In this document: piece by piece, positions 1 through 6,753 of the stretch
Layout: every line of letters begins with the position of its first letter
How positions within the stretch are numbered: the first letter of the stretch is position 1
NCBI GenBank assembly: GCA_035630195.1
Contig: DASQLD010000607.1
Coordinates: 1 to 8,262, forward strand
Reading direction: 5' to 3'
Length of the DNA stretch: 8,262 bases
Origin: DASQDN01 sp035630195
GTDB lineage: Bacteria; Acidobacteriota; Terriglobia; Bryobacterales; Bryobacteraceae
Notes under the pieces: generated by a model
Seen by the model: only the letters and a program-made list of their open reading frames with translations
Told to the model about the DNA's origin: nothing
Databases searched by the model: none
Made by a program: the position numbers and the translations under genes

Positions 1-183
1 AATTTGCGCCAACAGGGCGTCCGGGTACAGCGCGATGGGAGCGGTAAGGCTGTCGACCGTATCCGGTGGCAGGGACTGCTTTGGGGCTGCTTTCTGCTGC
101 TGCGCGAACGACTGACTAACAACCAGGACCACACAGAGGATCGACATACGCGCGAGAGACGGTCTAATTGTCGGACTGGTCAT
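1..183 (-). CDS. DUF3300 family exported protein, N-terminal fragment
   Basis: Reading the minus strand from the ATG at 183-181 gives 61 codons that stay open to the left edge, so only the N-terminus is present. Residues 13-27 are hydrophobic and end in SFA before a Gln-rich stretch, which looks like a Sec signal peptide. Residues 43-61 carry the motif VDSLTAPIALYPDALLAQI, which closely matches the opening of the DUF3300 domain found in exported proteins of Acidobacteriota and Proteobacteria. The molecular function of that family is not known. The start is supported by AAGGAG at 200-195, 11 nt upstream. The gene is divergent from the lactonase at 470. The family call rests on one short but characteristic motif and the rest of the protein is outside the window. 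Confidence 0.8.
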   Translation of the reverse strand, partial: MTSPTIRPSLARMSILCVVLVVSQSFAQQQKAAPKQSLPPDTVDSLTAPIALYPDALLAQI

Positions 184-194
184 TTTGCGAATAT

Positions 195-200
195 CTCCTT
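195..200 (-). promoter_or_regulatory. Ribosome binding site of the DUF3300 gene
   Basis: The minus strand reads AAGGAG here, 11 nt before the ATG at 183. It is a near-consensus Shine-Dalgarno and decides the start of this edge-truncated gene, because a second in-frame ATG (codon 13) has no such sequence. Confidence 0.6.
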
Positions 201-457
201 CCCGCCTCATACGGCCGACAGAGAACCGGACGAGTTTCTCTCGATCGGTTGCACTGCAAGATTCCAGATGCAGACGCCGGGCCGGCGGGTTTATTTAACG
301 TGTAGACAATCTGCTCGGATTCGGCTGAGATTCGATCTGCTATCTGGCTTCGAGTTCGGAAATCCTGTGGTCCGCGTCGAAGCGCATTCGGCTATAACCA
401 CAGCATCATCGTTTCGTATATACTTCATCCTCTGTAACCTACTCGTTGTACTTCACT

Positions 458-466
458 CAGGAGAGG
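458..466 (+). promoter_or_regulatory. Ribosome binding site of the lactonase gene
   Basis: CAGGAGAGG lies 3 nt before the ATG at 470, with the GGAG core about 6 nt away. It fixes the start at 470 rather than at the in-frame TTG at 446, which lies upstream of this site and would code through it. Confidence 0.7.
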
Positions 467-469
467 ACT

Positions 470-1921
470 ATGTTGTCGAAACTTTCGAGGCGAAGTTTCC
501 TTCAATCTGCGGCTGCCGGTGCGGTTGTCGCTTCTTCCCGGGCTTGGGCACAAGGCCAACGTCCAGTGATCCTCTACGTCGGTTGCTACACGACACGCGG
601 ACAGGGTATCTACCGATACAGCATGAACCCGGCAACGGGTGAACTGGCGCTCCTCGGCGTGACGGGCGACCAGTTGAATCCCTCGTTCCTTGCCATTGAC
701 CCGCAGCAGCGATATCTCTATGCCGCAAACGAGATTGGAAATTATGAAGGCCGTCAAAGCGGATCGGTGTCGGCATTCGCCATCGAACCTGACGGCAGTC
801 TTCGTTTCCTGAATCGGCAGCCCACGGAAGGACGTAATCCCGCCCATGTAAGCGTCGATCCCACCGGCCGGTATGTGATGGCGGCCAACTATTCAGGGAC
901 CACAACCAACGAAGGCAACATGGCTGTCATACCGATTCAACGCAATGGCTCACTCTCCGCTCCGTCGCAAGTGGTGATCCATCGCGGTACTCTGGGTCCG
1001 AACCAAACGGCGCCGCACGCGCACATGGTGCTCTCCGATTTCAGCGGACGTTACGTTCTCGCAAACGATCTCGGCCTCGATAAAACCTTTATCTATCGGT
1101 TGGACGGCACGACTGGAACCCTGAATCCTAGTGATCCCGATGGCCTGAGCGCTCCTTCCGGCGCAGGTCCCAGACACTTGGCTTTCCATCCGAATGGCCG
1201 GTTCGTTTTCATCCTCCACGAACTGAATTCAACATTGCGATCGTTGTCCTGGGATTCCGAGCGCGGCCTGATGCAGCAGATCCAGACAATCTCGACCCTG
1301 CCGCCGAACTTTGTAGGAATCAATTCCACGGCGCACGTCGTCGTCGCCCCATCCGGCCGTTTTGTCTACACCTCGAATCGCGGACATGACAGCATCGCAA
1401 TTTTTTCTGTTAATCCGGAGACCGGGATGCTCGAATTTATCGATCGCGTCTGGACCTATGGGGAAACGCCGCGCAACTTCGCAATCGATCCTACCGGTAA
1501 CTTCATGTACGTCGGACATCAGAACACGGATAACATCGTGGTCTTCCGCGTCAGCCAGACTTCGGGCCGCCTTACGCCAACCGGACTGTTCTACGGGGCT
1601 GGCCAGCCTGTCTGCTTCTTGTTCTTGCCGCCGCCTCAGTCCGGGAACATGGCGCAAGAGGGAGTTACCTTCTCGGCCAGCCCGAATCCGATTATGATCA
1701 ACGACAGCTCAGGTTACGGCCACACGACGTTGTCTTGGAACGCTCCGGACGTCGCGGCGCCGGAGATTCGAATCAATTCAGCAACGGGTCCATCGATGGG
1801 GACCCAGCTTTCAGCCGGATCGACAACGACCGGCAAATGGGTTCACGATGGCATGATGTTTTATCTTCAGAACGGTTCTACCACCCTCGCTACAGTCCGC
1901 GCTGTCGTCCGCCAAGCCTGA
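470..1921 (+). CDS. Tat-exported beta-propeller lactonase with C-terminal extra domain
   Basis: This 483-residue protein belongs to the 7-bladed beta-propeller lactonase family (PF10282), which includes 6-phosphogluconolactonase Pgl and 3-carboxymuconate cyclase. Residues 1-27 form a Tat signal: SRRSFL at 6-11, a hydrophobic stretch, and a probable cut after AWA (25-27), so it should act outside the cytoplasm. Propeller repeats span about 32-387, with recurring 'DPTGRY' blade turns. Family signatures PHAH (182-185), GPRH (233-236), HEL (250-252) and SNR (302-304) are present and probably line the active site. Because it is exported, 6-phosphogluconolactone is an unlikely substrate; another sugar or aromatic lactone fits better, and none can be named. 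Residues about 398-483 form a separate beta-rich domain (SASPNPI, TTLSWNAPDV, TGKWVHDGMMFYLQN). A terminator follows, so the gene is probably transcribed alone. Confidence 0.88.
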   Translation: MLSKLSRRSFLQSAAAGAVVASSRAWAQGQRPVILYVGCYTTRGQGIYRYSMNPATGELALLGVTGDQLNPSFLAIDPQQRYLYAANEIGNYEGRQSGSVSAFAIEPDGSLRFLNRQPTEGRNPAHVSVDPTGRYVMAANYSGTTTNEGNMAVIPIQRNGSLSAPSQVVIHRGTLGPNQTAPHAHMVLSDFSGRYVLANDLGLDKTFIYRLDGTTGTLNPSDPDGLSAPSGAGPRHLAFHPNGRFVFILHELNSTLRSLSWDSERGLMQQIQTISTLPPNFVGINSTAHVVVAPSGRFVYTSNRGHDSIAIFSVNPETGMLEFIDRVWTYGETPRNFAIDPTGNFMYVGHQNTDNIVVFRVSQTSGRLTPTGLFYGAGQPVCFLFLPPPQSGNMAQEGVTFSASPNPIMINDSSGYGHTTLSWNAPDVAAPEIRINSATGPSMGTQLSAGSTTTGKWVHDGMMFYLQNGSTTLATVRAVVRQA

Positions 1922-1930
1922 CGATTTCAC

Positions 1931-1958
1931 GCCAGGAGGCCTTTCGCGGTCTCCTGGC
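1931..1958 (+). terminator. Rho-independent-type terminator after the lactonase
   Basis: An 11-bp stem pairs 1931-1941 (GCCAGGAGGCC) with 1948-1958 (GGTCTCCTGGC), with one G-T pair, around a 6-nt loop TTTCGC. It is followed by ATGATTTTCTTA, a modest T-rich tract. It begins 10 nt after the lactonase stop codon and separates that gene from the padR promoter. The T tract is short, so termination may be partial. Confidence 0.75.
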
Positions 1959-1984
1959 ATGATTTTCTTACTAACCATTTTGAT

Positions 1985-2021
1985 AGTAGATCGTCTACCC
2001 TCGTAAGGTAGAATATCTACC
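1985..2021. promoter_or_regulatory. Tandem palindromic operator, probably for PadR
   Basis: Four half-sites of GGTAGA alternate in orientation: AGTAGA (1985-1990), TCTACC (1994-1999), GGTAGA (2007-2012), TCTACC (2016-2021), with spacers of 3, 7 and 3 nt. They form two palindromes, GTAGAtcgTCTAC and GGTAGAataTCTACC, whose centres are 22 bp apart, about two helical turns. A TAGAAT hexamer (2009-2014) that could serve as a -10 element lies inside the second palindrome, so bound protein would block transcription. PadR regulators commonly bind palindromes in their own promoters; the assignment to this PadR is inferred from position. Confidence 0.65.
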
Positions 2022-2025
2022 ATCG

Positions 2026-2385
2026 ATGAAAAACACGCCCCCCGACCGCATTGAACTTCTGCAGGGAACTCTTGATCTCCTAATCCTCCGTACATTGCTT
2101 TTAGGTCAGGCGCACGGGCATGAGATCGCCAAGCATATTCAGAACACGACCGAAGAAGTTCTGCAGGTGGAACATGGCTCTCTCTACCCGGCGCTCCACC
2201 GGCTGGAGAAAAAGGGATGGATTACGGCCAAATGGGAGGCGGCGAAAGACCGCAATCGCGAGTTCAAATACTATCGCTTAACTGCGGCCGGGAAAAAGCA
2301 GCTCGCTGCCGAAGAATCCAAGTGGGCTCGATTAACCGAAGCGATCGCTCGCGTCTTGGCTCGGCCTGGGGAAGAGGCTTCATGA
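2026..2385 (+). CDS. PadR family transcriptional regulator
   Basis: This 119-residue protein is a compact PadR-type winged-helix repressor. The N-terminus has the typical LLQGTLDLLILRTL helix (11-24) and GHEIAKHI (31-38). The recognition helix region is GSLYPALHRLEKKGWI (51-66), and the wing ends in RNREFKYYRLTAAGKKQL (76-93). The C-terminus is a short amphipathic helix, as in the small PadR subfamily that dimerises through it. The gene overlaps the permease by 4 nt (ATGA), so the two are translationally coupled. Small PadR proteins beside ADOP permeases are a standard arrangement in Acidobacteriota and are thought to control them, though ligands are generally unknown. No Shine-Dalgarno precedes the ATG; a TAGAAT hexamer ends 11 nt before it, so the mRNA may be leaderless or nearly so. 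The palindromes at 1985-2021 suggest autoregulation. Confidence 0.93.
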   Translation: MKNTPPDRIELLQGTLDLLILRTLLLGQAHGHEIAKHIQNTTEEVLQVEHGSLYPALHRLEKKGWITAKWEAAKDRNREFKYYRLTAAGKKQLAAEESKWARLTEAIARVLARPGEEAS

Positions 2386-5000
2386 GATTTCGAACGCGTC
2401 GTCAGCGCGAGCAGGAACTTGCGCGCGAGATACAGAACCACTTGGACCTCGAAGCCGAGGAGCGACGAGCGGAAGGCGCGCCGCCAGGGCAAGCGGCGCT
2501 CGAGGCCCGGAAACTTTTTGGAAACGCGACTTTGGTAAAGGAGAACGTCAGAGGTATGTGGGGATGTGCGACTCTCGAACAGTGGAAGCAGGATGCGCGG
2601 TTCGCCATGCGTATGCTTCTGAAGAATCCCGGTTTTGCTACCGTGGCAATTTTGACTCTCGCGCTCGGCATTGGAGCGAATACGGCCATCTTCACCGTAG
2701 TTCACGCTCTATTGCTAAAGCCGCTGACGTACAAAAATCCGGAGCAGCTTGTTGTACTCTCCACAATCTTTCAGAGGCAAGGAACCGACCGCGGTAGCGT
2801 TTCCTATCCTGACGTCGCGGATTGGAAAGCGCAACGCGATCTGTTTGAAGGCGTCAGCTTTTTTTCCCAGATCAACCTCGATGTAACCGGCGGCAATCAA
2901 CCGGAACGCGTACGCAGTTTGATGGTAGATGACGATTACTTCCGTGTTCTAGCCTCGGCGCCACATTTGGGTCGAACGTTCGCCTCTGCAGAAAACAACC
3001 CTGGTGCAGATCGCGTTGTGGTTCTTTCACATCGGCTGTGGATGCGTCGCTTCGGGGGCGACACGAACGTGTTGCGGCAGGTCATGCAACTTAACGGCGT
3101 TCCGCACACCATCATCGGCGTAATGACAAAAGATTCAACATGGCCGGAAGAAATCGAACTGTTCCGTCCGCAGGGATTCACGAACGAACAGTGGAAAAAT
3201 GCGCAACGCAGGGATAACCATCTATACCGCGCAATCGCGAGATTGAAGGTGGGTGTCAGTGTGGAAGAAGCGCAAGCCAAGTTGACGGCTATGGGGAGTC
3301 GCGTAGCAAGGGAAAGTGTAAACCGCGCGAATACGAACTGGAAAGTTCATCGGCTGAATGCATTTATCATGGGGCCGACTTTGAGCAGAACACTTTGGAT
3401 TCTGCTTGGCGCCGTGGTGCTGGTGTTGCTGATTGCCTGCGTCAACGTGGCGAACCTGCTACTCGCGCGCGGCTCTGCCCGACAGCGTGAAGTTGCCATC
3501 CGTAACGCGCTCGGCGCGGGATGGAAGCGATTGGCGAGTCAGTTCATCACCGAAAGCTTCGTTCTTGCCATTGCCGGAGGCGCTTTGGGGATTGTGCTCG
3601 GCTACTGGGGTGTGGCGGCGCTGGTTCGCTCGGCGCCCGCCGGTATTCCTCGTCTGGAAGTCGTGCAGATCGATTACACCGTGCTCGCCTTCACCGTTGG
3701 CTTATGTTTCGCTACGGCGATTCTGTTTGGAATCGTCCCCGTCCTGACCGCATCTCGCGTCGCTCCCGGAACCTCGATTAGAGAAGGAGGTCGCAGCTCT
3801 TCTGACGGCATACGCGCAAGCCGAATGCGCAGCCTGCTCGTGATGTCTGAGTTTGCGCTCGCTGTAATCCTCCTTGCCGGCGCAGGACTGCTCGTCCGGA
3901 GCTTCGCACGGCTCCAGCAGGTCGATCCAGGATTTCCCACAAATAACTTATTGACGATGCAAGTCGGCCTCCCCCAGTCCAGGTATGGAGGGCCGCAAAA
4001 GTCGGTCGATGGGTTTCGACGGATCGCCGACGCGATCCGATCCACGCCGGGAATCGACGCTGTATCGGCCACGAGTTCGTTGCCAATCAACGGTGGCGGT
4101 TTCTACCTTGGCCGCGTTTTCTTAACGGAAGGCCAACCTGAACCCCCTTCCTCTTCTGACACGGCGGCTGGTTGGAGTGTTATCCAGCCGGATTATCTCC
4201 GAACAATGGGCATTCCCGTTGTGGCAGGCCGCGCGTTCACAGACGCTGATAGTTCCAGTTCTCTGCCGGTAATCCTTATCAGCCAAAACATGGCCCGGCA
4301 GATGTTTCCGAACCAGAGCCCACTCGGTAAGCGGATTCGCTCCTGGCGTGATGAAAACGTCTATCGTCAAATCGTCGGGGTAACTGGCGATTTTCGGTAC
4401 AGCGGACTTCGTGAACCCGTCAACAATCAGGTTTATGTTCCGCATGCTCAAGACAGTTGGAACGCCCTGGTGCTGACCGTGCGGACAAATCGAGATCCGG
4501 CGTCCATATTGCGAATGATTCAAAACCGGATATGGTCCGTCGACGACAAGCTTGCGATTTCGGAAGTAAGAACAATGAATGAAGTAATCGAAAGGGAACT
4601 TTCCCGGCCGAGGTTCAGCATGTTTCTGCTGACCGTGTTCGCCCTCACTGCGCTACTGATGGCGGCCATTGGTATATACGGGTTGATGTCTTACTCCGTT
4701 GCGCAGAGAACTCGAGAAATCGGCATTCGCATGGCTTTGGGAGCTCTGCGGAAAGACATCCTAACGAACGTTACGCGGCGAGCATTCTTTCTTGCCTCCG
4801 CTGGGGTGGCCATAGGAATTGCCGGCGCTATCTCGCTGACGCGTCTTATGAGGGCCATTCTTTACGGAGTAAGCCCGACCGACACCGTGACCTTCGCCGC
4901 CGCTTCAGGAGTATTGATTCTTGTCGCAATCGTGGCCTCGTTGATTCCCGCACGGCGAGCTTCGAAGGTCGATCCTCTCGTGGCGCTGCGATATGAGTAG
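2382..5000 (+). CDS. ADOP-type duplicated MacB/FtsX permease
   Basis: This 872-residue inner-membrane protein matches the acidobacterial duplicated orphan permease family. It has a charged cytoplasmic N-terminus (1-70, 'REQELAREIQNHLDLEAEER'), then two MacB/FtsX units. Unit one has a membrane segment at about 85-112, a periplasmic MacB_PCD region to about 330, and segments at about 337-363, 389-416 and 433-458. Unit two has segments at about 483-506, a second periplasmic region, then about 745-773, 800-823 and 835-857. The duplication shows in the paired motifs EVAIRNALGA (370-379) and EIGIRMALGA (779-788). It ends in the family's usual DPLVALRYE. No ATPase gene is adjacent, so what drives it and what it moves is unknown; MacB relatives export peptides, lipids or drugs. 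The start at 2382 is chosen for its ATGA overlap with padR and the purine-rich GGAAGAGG upstream; an in-frame ATG at 2217 lies deep inside padR. Confidence 0.93.
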   Translation: MRFRTRRQREQELAREIQNHLDLEAEERRAEGAPPGQAALEARKLFGNATLVKENVRGMWGCATLEQWKQDARFAMRMLLKNPGFATVAILTLALGIGANTAIFTVVHALLLKPLTYKNPEQLVVLSTIFQRQGTDRGSVSYPDVADWKAQRDLFEGVSFFSQINLDVTGGNQPERVRSLMVDDDYFRVLASAPHLGRTFASAENNPGADRVVVLSHRLWMRRFGGDTNVLRQVMQLNGVPHTIIGVMTKDSTWPEEIELFRPQGFTNEQWKNAQRRDNHLYRAIARLKVGVSVEEAQAKLTAMGSRVARESVNRANTNWKVHRLNAFIMGPTLSRTLWILLGAVVLVLLIACVNVANLLLARGSARQREVAIRNALGAGWKRLASQFITESFVLAIAGGALGIVLGYWGVAALVRSAPAGIPRLEVVQIDYTVLAFTVGLCFATAILFGIVPVLTASRVAPGTSIREGGRSSSDGIRASRMRSLLVMSEFALAVILLAGAGLLVRSFARLQQVDPGFPTNNLLTMQVGLPQSRYGGPQKSVDGFRRIADAIRSTPGIDAVSATSSLPINGGGFYLGRVFLTEGQPEPPSSSDTAAGWSVIQPDYLRTMGIPVVAGRAFTDADSSSSLPVILISQNMARQMFPNQSPLGKRIRSWRDENVYRQIVGVTGDFRYSGLREPVNNQVYVPHAQDSWNALVLTVRTNRDPASILRMIQNRIWSVDDKLAISEVRTMNEVIERELSRPRFSMFLLTVFALTALLMAAIGIYGLMSYSVAQRTREIGIRMALGALRKDILTNVTRRAFFLASAGVAIGIAGAISLTRLMRAILYGVSPTDTVTFAAASGVLILVAIVASLIPARRASKVDPLVALRYE

Positions 5001-5012
5001 TACGATGGCGGA

Positions 5013-5954
5013 GTGATCTCACGGCGCCATCTCTTATGTGCTCCCTTACTGCCGGTTCTGACCGGCTGCAAGGATTCTGAAGGCAAGATCATTGGTGTTG
5101 TGCCTAAGGCCACGTCGCATTTGTTTTTTGTCTCTGTTCATGCAGGTGTTGAGGAAGCAGCCCGTCAATTCAAGGTCAAAGTGCTATGGAATGGTCCTCG
5201 CGAAGAGACAGAACACACGCGACAGATCCAAATCGTCGATTCGATGGTCGCGCAGCACGTGGACGCTCTTGCGATTTCTGCAACCGATGAACGTGCATTG
5301 GCAGCTCCCGTTGAACGCGCGATCAAGGCTGGAATACCGGTAACGGTCTTCGACTCCGGTGTCAACGTTGAGAACTACATCAGCTTTATCGCAACTGACA
5401 ACTACGGGGCAGGATGTACAGCGGCCCGCAAACTTGCCGAGATGGTTGGCAAGAAGGGCTCCGTAGGCATGGTGATGCATAAACCCGGCGGCACATCGAC
5501 CGTGTTGCGAGAACGTGGCTTCGAAGATACTCTGCGCAAGGAGTTTCCTGAGCTTCATATTGCGGCTCGCCAGTTCGGCATGTCGGACGCGGCCCGCTCA
5601 CGCACTGCGGCCGAGAACATTCTTACCGCGCACCCCGGACTTAGCGGAATCTTCGCATCGAGCGAAGCAAGCTCGTTAGGAACGATTCATGCGATCCGCA
5701 GCCGTGGGCTTTCAACAAAGGTCAAACTCATCACATTCGATAACAGCGACGAGCACGTGTCCGCTCTGAAGGACGGAACGATTGACCTGATGCTCGTACA
5801 GGACCCGCGGCGCCTCGGTTATGAGGCTGTCAAATCTCTGGCCGACAAGCTGGCTGGGAGACAGCCTGCGCGCCGGCTTGATCTGCCTGCCAGACAAATC
5901 ACAAAAGCGGATCTGGAGAAGCCCGAGGTGAAGGCTCTATTAGGCCGGACATGA
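5013..5954 (+). CDS. Sugar-type periplasmic binding lipoprotein (RbsB-like)
   Basis: This 313-residue protein belongs to the type 1 periplasmic binding family (Peripla_BP_4), which captures sugars for ABC importers or sensors. The N-terminus MISRRHLLCAPLLPVLTGC has paired Arg, a short hydrophobic core and a lipobox LTGC, so Cys19 should be lipidated and the protein anchored in a membrane. The mature part has the usual two-lobe pattern: KIIGVVPK (25-32), DALAISATDE (84-93), VFDSG (112-116), ATDNYGAG (127-134), RERGF (166-170), TFDNSDE (241-247) and VQDPRRLGYEAV (262-273). Asp114, Asp129/Asn130, Asp243 and Gln263 sit where sugar-contact residues usually lie. The GTG start is 12 nt after the permease stop and in the same frame; it has only a weak GGCGGA upstream, so translation is probably coupled. 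No ABC ATPase or sugar permease is present nearby. The substrate is unknown. Confidence 0.88.
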   Translation: MISRRHLLCAPLLPVLTGCKDSEGKIIGVVPKATSHLFFVSVHAGVEEAARQFKVKVLWNGPREETEHTRQIQIVDSMVAQHVDALAISATDERALAAPVERAIKAGIPVTVFDSGVNVENYISFIATDNYGAGCTAARKLAEMVGKKGSVGMVMHKPGGTSTVLRERGFEDTLRKEFPELHIAARQFGMSDAARSRTAAENILTAHPGLSGIFASSEASSLGTIHAIRSRGLSTKVKLITFDNSDEHVSALKDGTIDLMLVQDPRRLGYEAVKSLADKLAGRQPARRLDLPARQITKADLEKPEVKALLGRT

Positions 5955-6753
5955 TCGCGGCGGCAGCGCGATCTGCCGAACCCGGCGCATGCGTCAGAAA
6001 CAACTCGGGCTCGATAACTTCCATTTCCATCAGCAGACAGCCCCGCTCCGACTGCAGAACGTCGACGCGCGCAATGACCGGCGCATGCGGCAGCAGAGAT
6101 AGAGCTTCTTCTGCGAAGGCGCGCATTGCCGGGTCGGGCTCCGCGGCTTCAACTGTGCCGCCAAACTCCATCTGCACCCGAAAGTCACCGGCTCCAGGCC
6201 TTTTCCGTACGGCATGGCTATAGCGCCCGCCGAAGTACAGCAACGACCACTCTCCTTCGGTTTCGATTGAGCCGAGATATTCCTGGATCATATTCGTTCC
6301 CGACACGATCCCGCTGGTGAGGCGTTCCGTTCCGTACGCGCTGGCGGAGACTAATGGCTTTACGACAGCGGCTAACCATCCGCGCTCCTCGCAGACTCTC
6401 CTCACGTCCCACTGCTCTCCGACGTCGTTCCATATTGTGTCTGGGATAGCAACTCCAGCAGAAGACAACTCTCGGAGATATCGCTTATCGGCATTCCACT
6501 TGATCAGTCGCGGGTAATTGATCGTCATCACTGCTAGCCCATCAAGCCAAGCGAGGAACTCAGGAAGACGAAGATGATAGTCCCAGCAGGAACGCACGAC
6601 AACGCAATCGAATCCACCCCAATCGATAACGGATGAATGCCACAGCACCGGGATTGCATTGGCTCCGAGCCTTCTCAACGCTGCGATCAAAACCAGATCG
6701 CTGGGTGGAAGCGGACTGACTGAAGTCGCCAGCGCGATAGAATAGCGACCCAT
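5899..6753 (-). CDS. ATP-grasp enzyme, RimK/DcsG-like, substrate unknown
   Basis: This 284-residue protein has the ATP-grasp fold of carboxylate-amine ligases. The N-terminal lobe carries IALATSVSPLPPSD (6-19) and FDCVVVRSCWDYHLRLPEFLAWLD (48-71), a pattern shared with proteins like the cycloserine ligase DcsG and many unassigned homologues. ATP-binding features are Lys132 in VVKPLVSASAYGT, the hinge MIQEYL (155-160), Arg229/Asp231 in ARVDVL, and the metal-binding MEMEVIEPELF (242-252). All look intact, so it should ligate a carboxylate to an amine or related nucleophile using ATP in the cytosol. The start at 6753 fits the conserved N-terminus and has AGGA at 6763-6760, 6 nt away; in-frame ATGs at 6759 and 6810 would add residues the family usually lacks. 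It shares its start site with the GH5 gene on the other strand and overlaps the lipoprotein gene by 56 bp at its end. No peptide-synthesis partner is visible. Confidence 0.83.
   Translation of the reverse strand: MGRYSIALATSVSPLPPSDLVLIAALRRLGANAIPVLWHSSVIDWGGFDCVVVRSCWDYHLRLPEFLAWLDGLAVMTINYPRLIKWNADKRYLRELSSAGVAIPDTIWNDVGEQWDVRRVCEERGWLAAVVKPLVSASAYGTERLTSGIVSGTNMIQEYLGSIETEGEWSLLYFGGRYSHAVRKRPGAGDFRVQMEFGGTVEAAEPDPAMRAFAEEALSLLPHAPVIARVDVLQSERGCLLMEMEVIEPELFLTHAPGSADRAAAAIMSGLIEPSPRASPDPLL
6738..6743 (+). promoter_or_regulatory. Possible -10 element of the GH5 gene
   Basis: TAGAAT lies 8 nt before the ATG at 6752, with CTGACT at 6716-6721 as a possible -35 (16-nt spacer). Transcription from it would begin at or next to the ATG, giving a leaderless message; no Shine-Dalgarno is present. 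The element lies inside the 5' end of the ATP-grasp coding sequence. It is a pattern match only. Confidence 0.35.

Larger units (their letters stand above)
184..469. other. Divergent intergenic region (DUF3300 gene / lactonase)
   Basis: About 286 bp separate the two divergent starts, and no convincing coding sequence lies here. A TATACT hexamer at 419-424 could be the -10 element of the lactonase, with an untranslated leader of about 40 nt, but no good -35 is visible. A near-copy of the padR palindrome, GTAGAcaaTCTGC, lies at 302-314. A GC-rich palindrome CGCCGGgCCGGCG (275-287) followed by TTTATTT and a short palindrome TTGCAcTGCAA (249-259) are also present, with no assignable role. Confidence 0.4.

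Noticed and set aside
275..295. GC palindrome CGCCGGgCCGGCG followed by TTTATTT as a terminator
   Set aside because: A usable hairpin has only about 4 bp with a 5-nt loop, and no gene on the plus strand ends before it.
446..469. TTG at 446 as an upstream start for the lactonase
   Set aside because: It would place eight residues before the Tat signal and code through the strong Shine-Dalgarno at 458-466; the ATG at 470 fits both.
4..642. Long plus-strand open frame of 212 codons at the left edge
   Set aside because: It overlaps the DUF3300 start on the other strand and the first 170 bp of the lactonase, has no recognisable domain, and is rich in Arg, Thr and Cys as expected for an out-of-frame reading.
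425..1657. Several minus-strand open frames of 78-145 codons within the lactonase
   Set aside because: They overlap a well-supported gene over its full length, contain no known motifs, and look like antisense shadows caused by GC-biased codon use.
2217..2381. Upstream in-frame ATG for the permease at 2217
   Set aside because: The extra 55 residues lie entirely inside padR and do not resemble the family; the ATG at 2382 forms a standard ATGA overlap.
5951..6517. Plus-strand open frames antisense to the ATP-grasp gene
   Set aside because: They have low-complexity Ser/Arg/Ala composition and no domain, while the minus-strand reading carries complete ATP-grasp motifs.
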